This document shows positions 1 to 5,452 of a stretch of DNA of 5,452 nt, piece by piece. The translations under genes and the position numbers were made by a program. Each line of letters starts with the position of its first letter. The first letter of the stretch is position 1. Below the pieces are notes generated by a model. It was not told the DNA's origin, made no database searches, and worked only from the letters and a program-made list of their open reading frames with translations. The DNA is from Lentisphaeria bacterium. GTDB taxonomy: Bacteria; Verrucomicrobiota; Lentisphaeria; Oligosphaerales; Oligosphaeraceae. Location of the stretch: positions 1 through 5,452 of the forward strand of contig JAKSPA010000132.1 in NCBI GenBank assembly GCA_024405235.1, in the 5' to 3' direction.

Positions 1-321
1 CCGATCGTTCTCCACGGCTCCAGCTCCGTTCCTCAGGAAGAGGTCGACATCATCAATGCAAACGGCGGCGCTCTGAAGGCCGCAGTCGGCATCCCGGAAG
101 AACAGCTCCGCGAAGCAGCGAAGTCCGCTGTCTGCAAGATCAACATCGACTCCGACAGCCGTCTCGCCATGACCGCCGGCATCCGCAAGACCTTCATCGA
201 GAAGCCCGCTGAATTCGACCCCCGCAAGTATCTCGGTCCTGCACGTGACCGCATGAAGGCTCTCTACGAGCACAAGGTCGTCAACGTCCTCGGCTCCGCA
301 GGCCACGCATACGACAAATAA
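1..321 (+). CDS. fba: Class II fructose-1,6-bisphosphate aldolase, C-terminal part (5' end outside window)
   Basis: The frame is open from base 1 to a TAA at 319-321 and gives the last 106 residues. Class II aldolases are cytoplasmic zinc enzymes that reversibly cleave fructose 1,6-bisphosphate to dihydroxyacetone phosphate and glyceraldehyde 3-phosphate in glycolysis and gluconeogenesis. Visible hallmarks are LHGSSSVP (visible residues 4-11), whose His is the expected zinc ligand, KINIDSD (46-52), whose Asn and Asp bind substrate phosphate and substrate, and the C-terminal block DPRKYLGPAR followed by NVLGSAGHA. The family is usually about 310-340 residues, so roughly two thirds lies upstream. 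Codons are strongly biased to C-ending forms (ATC, CTC, GTC, GAC), as expected for a highly expressed gene. A strong terminator follows 43 bp after the stop. Related class II enzymes such as tagatose-bisphosphate aldolase are less likely given the DPRKYLGPAR ending. The missing N-terminus is an effect of the window edge. Confidence 0.95.
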   Translation, partial: PIVLHGSSSVPQEEVDIINANGGALKAAVGIPEEQLREAAKSAVCKINIDSDSRLAMTAGIRKTFIEKPAEFDPRKYLGPARDRMKALYEHKVVNVLGSAGHAYDK

Positions 322-364
322 TCGGATCATTTCAAGGGAATAATATTCCTTTCCAATGAACCAT

Positions 365-403
365 AAAAGCGTTCAGGGAGACTTTCTCCTTGAACGCTTT
401 TTT
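365..403 (+). terminator. Strong intrinsic terminator of the aldolase gene
   Basis: Bases 365-381 pair with 385-401 to form a 17-bp stem closed by the 3-nt loop CTT. The only irregularity is one G-T wobble (376 with 390). The right arm ends in a run of six T (398-403). This is a textbook rho-independent terminator 43 bp after the aldolase stop codon. The stem is flanked on the left by AAAA, so the minus-strand copy ends in TTTT and may also stop transcripts arriving from the peptidase side, although the wobble becomes a C-A mismatch in that RNA. Confidence 0.93.
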
Positions 404-489
404 CGTAATAACGCAAACGTGAAAACTGCTGCAAAACGGCAGTTCCATAATGGGAAAGCACCCTCTCGTCAATTTTCACGATCGGATGC

Positions 490-554
490 AAATCGCTTCT
501 GCAGGCGTCAGAAATGGCATGTAAAAAAGAGCCGATATGGCCTAGAAGCGATTT
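490..554. repeat. 11-bp perfect inverted repeat
   Basis: AAATCGCTTCT at 490-500 is matched by AGAAGCGATTT at 544-554, with 43 nt between. A G-T wobble at 501/543 can add one more pair. No T run follows either arm closely, so this is not a standard terminator. It could be the closing stem of a structured RNA or a protein binding site. Confidence 0.4.
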
Positions 555-658
555 TAAGGCACTCTACGCGCATCCATACCATTTTGCGTATATATATACC
601 CAAACGGCAAAAGGCATCGAAATTGGCCGTTTCTGTGGTCGTTTTCAAAAACTAGGCG

Positions 659-756
659 TTTCAGCAAACATCGTCATGACATCGCCGAAGCGTTGGCGTC
701 TATCGGCGACCACTGAAAAACGGCTTCGGCTGGAGACTGTAAAAAACGTTGTTTGC
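659..756. other. Candidate structured RNA with two mutually exclusive folds
   Basis: Fold A pairs TTTCAG (659-664) with CTGAAA (713-718) around an inner 7-bp stem, 682-688 with 703-709. Fold B pairs GCAAACA (664-670) with TGTTTGC (750-756) around an inner 8-bp stem, GCCGAAGC at 684-691 with GCTTCGGC at 723-730. The two folds share bases, so they cannot form together. The pairings exist on both strands apart from wobble effects, so orientation is open. No gene lies immediately downstream on either strand, which argues against an ordinary attenuator. Stem lengths of 6-8 bp can arise by chance in this much sequence. Confidence 0.25.
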
Positions 757-834
757 CTCCTCAACCCAATGCTCTGCAAATACCGTTCCACTCCAGTCCG
801 TATCGTCAATCCCCAAACGGCGACTTAATGATAT

Positions 835-853
835 GGTGCCCTAAAAAGGCATC
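835..853 (-). terminator. Weak hairpin immediately after the peptidase stop
   Basis: GGTGCC (835-840) can pair with GGCATC (848-853) through six pairs including one G-T, around a 7-nt loop. It directly abuts the stop codon of the minus-strand peptidase gene. No T run follows in the minus direction, so it is a poor intrinsic terminator. It may be a minor 3' hairpin, or it may be chance. Confidence 0.15.
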
Positions 854-3772
854 TTAGAAATCCTTGAAGTTTCCGTCAAGAGATTCAAGAGTCTTTCTGC
901 CGCCAATGATGCATTTTCCTGCATTGGATGCGGCCTTTTCCAACAGATCGGCGAAATCAAGAAGCTGTTCTGGAGTCGTCGCGAGAATTTCGCGGCGCTG
1001 TCTAGCCAAATCTTCCGGCGTGCGTTTCGACAGATATAGTTCAGGGGCGAGCGCAGCCTCCTGCACAGGTGTTCTGACAGGCTCCAGCGAACTGATCGAA
1101 CCGAGAATGAAAGGCGTCAACGATTTGCCTTCCTTCACGAAATCACGGAGCGCCTGAGCGCATTTTGCGAAAACATCATAAGAGCGTGCGGGAGTAGGAT
1201 CGCGATAGGAGAACATCTGAACGATTCCGTCCGAAGACACGCTGAATCCGGCGCCATACGCTCCGCCGATCTGTCGAAGTTCACGATGAAGGAAATCCAG
1301 CGAAAGAATTCTGGCGGCGACAGTCATGGAACCATGGAAAGCGACACCAACGGGCAGAGCCATCGTCATGGCGGCGAATCCGCTGTCGCCAGAAATGACG
1401 TAACCGTCCGGATTCTCGCTTTCCGGAAGCAGCGCCGCTGGCACGCTCATGGCGTCATCGTCTCTTGGCGAGAGGAATTCCAGACCTCTGGTGACGACGT
1501 CGTCGGAAAGGTTGCGCGTGTATGAAACCACCATTCCGTTGCGGTGGAAAATGCGTTTGGAAAGATCGGAGCACTCCTTAGAGAACTTGTCGTCCACGAC
1601 AATGCCGCGCAGGAAATGCAAATGAGTGATTCCAGAGACTATCTCCCTAGAGAGGTTGCTACGGTTCAAAGCACTTCCAGAGCGCATGAGGGCGAATCGC
1701 TGTCCTGCCGACACGCCACTGCGTTCAAATGCCATGAGCGACTGTTTACGGAGTTTTTCCAAAGCCTCTGCATCCGAAAAATCCGTATTCATCAGTACAT
1801 CCTCCAAGAGCGAGAGCGCCTGCGGAAATTTATCCGTAAGAGCGCCTATGCACACATGGAAATAGTTTCCATTCACGCTGGCAACCACATCTGCCGAAAG
1901 ACGGCCTACGTCCGTATCCAATGCCGTCCGCAATTCAAGCGCGCTTTGTTTTCTTGTTCCCAGATTGCCATAGGCTGCAGACAGAAGCGGCAACGCCGAC
2001 AATTCACGTTCATTGAATGCATTGACAGGGAAGTAGAGATTCAAATATGAAACTCCGTCGCATGTAGGCTTTGTCACAATGAATGTCACACCGTCTTTCA
2101 CTACTATTTCGCTGTCAACCAACTTTCCCTCTTGCGGCACAGACGAAAGTTCGCGAAGCGGCAGTTTCGCCGCGACCTCAGGAGCATCAGGCGTGCGCTG
2201 ATAGCGGACAAGAGCCTCGCAATCCTCCTTTATGCGTTTCTGTTCCTCCGGAGTCAGCTTAGCCTGAATGGCAGCGCAACGCGCCTCTTCAGCCTCGCGT
2301 TTCTCCTTTCCAAGCGTTGCGCTCGGAGAAACAACGACACGGACGTGATGATGGTTATCGAGAATATGCTCTCTGAGATACTTTTCGAAATAGCCGTTGT
2401 CCAGCCCCTCGCGAAGCGCTTTGTAGATTCCAGTCAAATCAAGAGCAGCCGCCGGATCGCCGTCATAGAGCCACTGCGACTGCACGAGAAGGAGATTGAA
2501 AATTCCGCGCGGGAGTGGTCTGTTTTGCTCGCGTTCCCTGAACTCACTGTCGTTGATGAGCGCCTCCAGACGCACGCGGTCGAAGCCTTCCGACGCGACT
2601 TTCTCAAGTTCTTCATGAATGATCCTGAAGCACTCCTCCGCATCTTCGTCGGAAGTATTTTCGCAGTTTATCATGAAAGGAACATACATGAAACTAGCGC
2701 TGCCAGAGGAAACATTTTCGCAAAGTCCGCGATCTATGAGCGCCCTGGCAAGCGGCGACTCGTTCGTTCCGCAAAGATAATTCCCTATGACATCAAGTGT
2801 ATATTTCGCCTTTATGTCGGTGTAATCCGCAGCACACCATGCCTCCACAGCGGCGGTTTTCCTTTCCGTGTTCGCCGATTCGTATTGGAAATGAGCACTT
2901 TTTTCCACGGGAACCTGCGGCGGAATTTGCGGAATCTCCTTCAGACGGTCGTATTTCGAATAATATTCATCCAATTTGGCAAGCGTGGCGTCTATGTTCA
3001 CGCTACCATCCAGAAAAACTCTTGCATTGGATGGATGGTAGAATTTCGCATTGAAAGCGCAGTAGTCGTCGTATGACAAATTCGGAATCGCATCAGGCAT
3101 GCCGCCAGATTCAAATGCGTATGGCGTATCTGGCAACAGCGTCTTCAACATGGAACTGTATATGGTCCGGAAAGCATTTGCCGTAGAACCTTTCATCTCG
3201 TTATAGACAATGCCGTTGACACGCAGCTTTCCATCTTCTCCGAACTCGTAATGCCATCCTTCGCGAAGGAAGGCAATCGGATTCTTGAGGGACAACGGAC
3301 AGAAGACCGAATCGAGATAGACGGACATCAGATTCATGTAGTCCTCATCGTAGCGGGTCGCGAAAGGATAGTAGGTCATATCGCTTTCCGTTATGCCGTT
3401 CATGAAAACCTGCAGAGATCTCTTCATCATGTCCATCATGGGAGATTTAGACGGATACTTTTCCGAGCCAGACAGCACTGCATGCTCCTGAATGTGAGCG
3501 ACTCCCATGTCGTCCTGCGCAATGGTCTTGAAGATAATGCAGAAGGTCTTGATTTCGTCGTCGCGTTCAAGCCACAGCACCTCCGCGCCATTCTTCTTAT
3601 GACGAAGCTTCCAGAGACAGCCGTTTTCTTCGGGCACATCCGTGGATGATTCCACAATAAAGCCATGGTTGCTCTCGCCAACCGCCAGAGCGCTTTTCCT
3701 TGATACAATTTTATCGCCTATGCAAGACACAATCGACATCATCATCATTCCAAGAAGCAGTATTTTCTTCAT
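854..3772 (-). CDS. M16C (PreP/insulinase-like) zinc metallopeptidase, predicted lipoprotein
   Basis: The product has 972 residues, the normal length for the M16C presequence-protease group, which degrades peptides inside a closed chamber made of two homologous halves. Numbering is from the ATG at 3772. The N-terminus is a lipoprotein-type signal: two lysines, a hydrophobic stretch with four consecutive Met, then Ile-Val-Ser-Cys with Cys17 as the likely lipidated residue. The inverted zinc motif HIQEH is at 93-97 (His93 and His97 ligands, Glu96 catalytic base), followed by LSGSEKYP and FMNGITESDMTYYP. The third ligand is expected to be Glu192 in NEMKG. In the C-terminal half, Arg833 and Tyr839 in the block ending GGAYGAG have the six-residue spacing of the substrate-binding Arg/Tyr pair of plant PreP, and SYRDP follows. 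All core active-site positions are therefore present. An in-frame TTG at 3784 would add four residues, but the ATG puts two lysines right after Met and is preferred. Neither start has a Shine-Dalgarno sequence. The gene stands alone, divergent from the lysozyme. The substrate is unknown. Confidence 0.92.
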   Translation of the reverse strand: MKKILLLGMMMMSIVSCIGDKIVSRKSALAVGESNHGFIVESSTDVPEENGCLWKLRHKKNGAEVLWLERDDEIKTFCIIFKTIAQDDMGVAHIQEHAVLSGSEKYPSKSPMMDMMKRSLQVFMNGITESDMTYYPFATRYDEDYMNLMSVYLDSVFCPLSLKNPIAFLREGWHYEFGEDGKLRVNGIVYNEMKGSTANAFRTIYSSMLKTLLPDTPYAFESGGMPDAIPNLSYDDYCAFNAKFYHPSNARVFLDGSVNIDATLAKLDEYYSKYDRLKEIPQIPPQVPVEKSAHFQYESANTERKTAAVEAWCAADYTDIKAKYTLDVIGNYLCGTNESPLARALIDRGLCENVSSGSASFMYVPFMINCENTSDEDAEECFRIIHEELEKVASEGFDRVRLEALINDSEFREREQNRPLPRGIFNLLLVQSQWLYDGDPAAALDLTGIYKALREGLDNGYFEKYLREHILDNHHHVRVVVSPSATLGKEKREAEEARCAAIQAKLTPEEQKRIKEDCEALVRYQRTPDAPEVAAKLPLRELSSVPQEGKLVDSEIVVKDGVTFIVTKPTCDGVSYLNLYFPVNAFNERELSALPLLSAAYGNLGTRKQSALELRTALDTDVGRLSADVVASVNGNYFHVCIGALTDKFPQALSLLEDVLMNTDFSDAEALEKLRKQSLMAFERSGVSAGQRFALMRSGSALNRSNLSREIVSGITHLHFLRGIVVDDKFSKECSDLSKRIFHRNGMVVSYTRNLSDDVVTRGLEFLSPRDDDAMSVPAALLPESENPDGYVISGDSGFAAMTMALPVGVAFHGSMTVAARILSLDFLHRELRQIGGAYGAGFSVSSDGIVQMFSYRDPTPARSYDVFAKCAQALRDFVKEGKSLTPFILGSISSLEPVRTPVQEAALAPELYLSKRTPEDLARQRREILATTPEQLLDFADLLEKAASNAGKCIIGGRKTLESLDGNFKDF

Positions 3773-3861
3773 AAGGTTTGGCAAAATCTAAAAAGGAACG
3801 AAAAAACTCAAAAGGACGAATTTTCCAAAATTCAAGCCATCTCGGTCCTTCATTTCTTTCA

Positions 3862-3898
3862 CAATCAACGTTAGGTTCTATCTCCCTGACGTTAATTG
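3862..3898. promoter_or_regulatory. Imperfect dyad, candidate operator
   Basis: CAATCAACGT (3862-3871) is the near reverse complement of ACGTTAATTG (3889-3898), matching at 9 of 10 positions with a 17-bp spacer. Corresponding bases of the two half-sites lie roughly two to three helical turns apart, as for a dimeric regulator. Because of the partial symmetry of AACGTT, the hexamer ACGTTA is also directly repeated at exactly 21 bp (3868 and 3889). The site lies roughly 90-125 bp before the peptidase start and 140-175 bp before the lysozyme start. Which protein binds it, if any, cannot be told. Confidence 0.4.
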
Positions 3899-3902
3899 TA
3901 AA
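3875..3902 (-). promoter_or_regulatory. Possible sigma-70-type promoter for the peptidase gene
   Basis: Reading the minus strand, TTTACA (3902-3897) matches the -35 consensus at five of six positions. After a 16-bp spacer, TAGAAC (3880-3875) matches the -10 consensus at four of six. Transcription would start near 3868 and leave a leader of about 95 nt. The elements overlap the dyad, which would suit repression by a bound regulator. The match is modest, and this host may use a different promoter consensus. Confidence 0.22.
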
Positions 3903-4036
3903 ATTTCTTATTAAGACATTCGACGATAATATATCCACCATACTGAGTTCTGCGATATATTTCCACCTATGCGACTATATTATATTCGAATACTGATTCT
4001 GCCTTTTTTCAATGTGAAAATGGAATTGCAAGCAAG

Positions 4037-4843
4037 ATGCCGCATATACTTTCAGAGCAGGCGCACGAGGAAGCCCGCAGACAATTGATGCGCAACGAAG
4101 GGCTCGTGCGAATGCTGCATGACAGCGCCAGCGGACAATGGCACTACTCTGCCGACGCATGCGCCGAAGCGGGAAACGCACGCTATCCTGTCTATGACGA
4201 CAAAGATGCCAAAAGAATTTGGCTACCAGATGGCACAATGTCCTACGAGAAATGGGCCAAGACTCTGCAAGGCAAACCGACTCTTGGCTACGGCATGCGG
4301 TATGATCTTCTTTCACCTGAACTACGACAAGAATACATAGATGCCAAAGGCGCCGTAAGCATGGAATGGATTCTGGCAGGGCTTGACAGCCACATCGACA
4401 CCATCATGGCACAAGTCATCAAGCGCCATCCGAAAATCGCCGAGATGAATCCACAGCAGCAAGGCGCGCTGGCGTCGTTTTTCTACAATCTCGGGCCGTC
4501 TCCCGCCAACAAAGAAACATTGGAGGCGGCGCTTGCGGCGAACGACATCGCAAAGATTCACAGCGCGTTGGCGTTGCATAACAAGATGGGCGGCAAAATC
4601 CCTCAGGGACTCGTCGCGCAACGCGAGCGTGAGCGGGCGCCATTTGGCAAGGAAGCCGTCGTTTCCCAAGACAATGCTCATGACACCTATACGATTCAGG
4701 CAGGCGACACGCTTTGGAAACTCTGGAAATCCAATGCGAAACCAAACGAATCGTGGGAGGCTTTCGCCGCACGCATAAAGTCAGCGAATCCGATGGTCAA
4801 TCCTGACAATCTGAAAGTCGGCGCAAAAATAAATTTAGTTTAA
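4037..4843 (+). CDS. GH24-type (phage T4-like) lysozyme/endolysin with C-terminal LysM domain
   Basis: The product has 268 residues. GH24 enzymes hydrolyse the N-acetylmuramic acid to N-acetylglucosamine bond of peptidoglycan. NEG at 20-22 supplies the expected catalytic Glu21. TLGYG at 82-86 matches the TIGYG strand that carries the active-site Thr (here Thr82). PQQQGALASFFYNLG (139-153) and GLVAQRERERAPF (191-203) match the family's later conserved helices. Residues about 217-267 form a LysM domain, opening with YTIQAGDTLWKL and ending with NPDNLKVGAKINL, which binds glycan. Oddities: about 60 residues separate Glu21 from Thr82, where T4 lysozyme has 15. The usual catalytic Asp may be Asp29, one position closer to Glu than normal. 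The His after TIGYG in phage enzymes is replaced by Met87. There is no signal peptide or membrane segment and no holin, spanin or other phage gene in view. Release may therefore need lysis or a holin encoded elsewhere. The ATG at 4037 has no clear ribosome binding site. Activity is inferred from motifs only. Confidence 0.82.
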   Translation: MPHILSEQAHEEARRQLMRNEGLVRMLHDSASGQWHYSADACAEAGNARYPVYDDKDAKRIWLPDGTMSYEKWAKTLQGKPTLGYGMRYDLLSPELRQEYIDAKGAVSMEWILAGLDSHIDTIMAQVIKRHPKIAEMNPQQQGALASFFYNLGPSPANKETLEAALAANDIAKIHSALALHNKMGGKIPQGLVAQRERERAPFGKEAVVSQDNAHDTYTIQAGDTLWKLWKSNAKPNESWEAFAARIKSANPMVNPDNLKVGAKINLV

Positions 4844-4890
4844 AAAAACGCTTCGAGTTTACTCCATGGCACAGTGAACAAAACAAAATC

Positions 4891-5452
4891 ATGCTAAAAA
4901 ACACACCAATCATGCCCATCACGGGCACGTTCGTCAACATGCTCATTTCCGACACCGGCATCGTGAATGCAGGTCTGAAGGAATGGGAACAGGATTTCAG
5001 AATGATGAAAGCGATTGGAATGGACCAGCTGTTCATCATCAGAACCGAATGCGAACAGGGCGGCATTCACCTCTCCGCCGAAGACCCACGTTCCACGACA
5101 TGGCCAGAAGACGAAAATCTTCTTGACATGGTCTTCCGCCTCGGCGACAAATATGACATGACCGTCTATCTTGGAGGACCGCAGGGCATCTCCAATCTCC
5201 ATCTCGGTGACTGGATGAAGGAAGTCGATGACAACAAACGCTACTACGACCGCACAGTCGCGAAATACGCCCATCACAAATGCTTCAAGGGCCTCTATGT
5301 GACTCTTGAAGCCCTTCCGTGGCATTTCAATTTCCTTGACATCTGCACGGAAGTCCTCAAATACATGCGCCAGAACTTCCCGCAGATGAAGACCTTCATG
5401 TCTCCATCCTTCAGAGGACCTCTTGGCGACATGAGCACACAGTACACGCCAG
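4891..5452 (+). CDS. DUF4434-like TIM-barrel protein, N-terminal part (3' end outside window)
   Basis: The frame runs from an ATG at 4891 to the window edge and gives 187 residues. The pattern suggests a TIM barrel of the DUF4434 type, a glycoside-hydrolase-like family of unproven activity: ITGTFVNML at 10-18 for the first strand, then KEWEQDFRMMKAIGMDQLFII (30-50) for helix and second strand, MTVYLGG (90-96) for a third strand, and FKGLYVTLEALPW (132-144), whose Glu140 at a strand end is where barrel glycosidases carry acidic catalytic residues. No signal peptide is visible, so the protein looks cytoplasmic, unlike many exported relatives. Codons are C-ending biased, like the aldolase and unlike recently acquired DNA. 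The gene starts 47 bp after the lysozyme stop with no terminator between, so co-transcription is plausible. A second in-frame Met at residue 8 is an alternative start, and neither has a Shine-Dalgarno sequence. Another sugar-related TIM-barrel family remains possible. Confidence 0.6.
   Translation, partial: MLKNTPIMPITGTFVNMLISDTGIVNAGLKEWEQDFRMMKAIGMDQLFIIRTECEQGGIHLSAEDPRSTTWPEDENLLDMVFRLGDKYDMTVYLGGPQGISNLHLGDWMKEVDDNKRYYDRTVAKYAHHKCFKGLYVTLEALPWHFNFLDICTEVLKYMRQNFPQMKTFMSPSFRGPLGDMSTQYTP

Larger units (their letters stand above)
434..821. repeat. Dispersed 7-mer AAACGGC, five copies
   Basis: AAACGGC occurs at 434-440, 602-608, 718-724 and 815-821 on the plus strand, and as its complement GCCGTTT at 626-632. 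The copies at 602 and 626 form an inverted pair with a 17-nt spacer. The spacing between copies is irregular, which argues against a CRISPR or tandem array. It may be a protein binding site, conserved hairpin arms, or chance. Confidence 0.35.
404..834. other. Long convergent intergenic region, no convincing gene
   Basis: This 430-bp stretch lies between the aldolase terminator and the 3' end of the oppositely oriented peptidase gene. Short open frames exist on both strands. The longest, on the plus strand at about 514-828, encodes a basic protein with no recognisable motif and no ribosome binding site. No tRNA-like or known riboswitch core was seen. What it does hold is short repeated and paired sequence: an 11-bp inverted repeat (490-500 with 544-554), a 6-bp one (424-429 with 439-444), AAACGGC or its complement five times, and nested competing hairpins at 659-756. 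It could be a long 3' untranslated region of the peptidase mRNA, an unrecognised small RNA, or the remains of a decayed gene. I cannot decide between these. Confidence 0.6.
3773..4036. promoter_or_regulatory. AT-rich divergent promoter region between peptidase and lysozyme
   Basis: These 264 bp separate two divergently transcribed genes and are clearly richer in A+T than the coding DNA on either side. The region must contain the start signals of both. For the lysozyme side, AT-rich elements such as TATATT (3976-3981) and the 10-bp palindrome TATTCGAATA (3983-3992) lie 45-60 bp before the start codon, but no matching -35 element was found. The region also contains the dyad at 3862-3898. Short open frames across it have no protein-like character and are not called. 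Confidence 0.7.

Noticed and set aside
356..655. Plus-strand open frame starting just before the terminator
   Set aside because: It reads straight through both arms of the strong terminator hairpin and has no protein-like features.
434..821. CRISPR-like array from the repeated AAACGGC
   Set aside because: The repeat unit is only 7 bp, spacing is irregular, one copy is inverted, and no cas gene is in view.
514..828. Plus-strand open frame of 104 codons in the convergent gap
   Set aside because: No ribosome binding site, no recognisable domain, and a basic, low-quality composition. It overlaps the paired elements and looks like chance.
700..840. Minus-strand open stretch whose translation looks mildly protein-like (contains GIDDTDW), ending at a stop at 700-702
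   Set aside because: No ATG, GTG or TTG start in a sensible place, only about 45 codons, and no family recognised. It might be a decayed gene fragment, but that cannot be supported from this sequence alone.
2132..3076. Long plus-strand open frame (314 codons), with another at 1544-2050
   Set aside because: Both are antisense to the intact M16C peptidase, whose motifs are unambiguous. They encode no recognisable domain.
3711..3996. Short open frames on both strands across the divergent region
   Set aside because: They lie in AT-rich promoter DNA, have no recognisable domains, and one overlaps the peptidase signal-peptide region out of frame.
4844..4890. Possible terminator after the lysozyme (AAAC...GTTT near 4846-4860)
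   Set aside because: The stem is only about four A/T-rich pairs with a mismatch inside and no T run after it, so it is too weak to call.
4894..5325. Minus-strand open frame of 143 codons
   Set aside because: It is antisense to the DUF4434-like frame, which has better codon bias and a recognisable strand-helix pattern.

Overview
The window holds four protein genes: the 3' end of a class II fructose-bisphosphate aldolase gene (+), a complete M16C (PreP-like) metallopeptidase gene with a lipoprotein signal (-), a complete GH24-type lysozyme with a C-terminal LysM domain (+), and the 5' part of a DUF4434-like TIM-barrel gene (+). It looks like bacterial chromosome of intermediate GC with AT-rich intergenic DNA. 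None of the three visible gene starts has a clear Shine-Dalgarno sequence. Together with the aldolase type and the DUF4434 gene, this suggests a Bacteroidota or PVC-group (for example Lentisphaerota/Verrucomicrobiota) anaerobe. That assignment is tentative and rests on family knowledge, not on a search.

Layout: 1-321 is the aldolase C-terminus, followed at 365-403 by a very strong intrinsic terminator. 404-853 is a long tail-to-tail gap without a convincing gene, but with several inverted repeats and one 7-mer occurring five times. 854-3772 (-) is the peptidase. 3773-4036 is an AT-rich divergent promoter region with a 37-bp imperfect dyad. 4037-4843 is the lysozyme. After 47 bp without a terminator comes the DUF4434 gene at 4891, which runs off the window.

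How the genes may work together: the peptidase (probably an envelope-anchored peptide-degrading enzyme) and the lysozyme (peptidoglycan cleavage) are divergently transcribed from one region with a candidate operator, so shared control is possible. The lysozyme and DUF4434 gene may form a transcription unit. The aldolase is a housekeeping glycolysis/gluconeogenesis gene with its own terminator and is probably unrelated to the rest. No IS element, CRISPR array, tRNA or rRNA was recognised. The least ordinary items are the lysozyme, with about 50 extra residues between catalytic positions and no export signal or phage neighbours in view, the dyad at 3862-3898, and the structured 430-bp gap.
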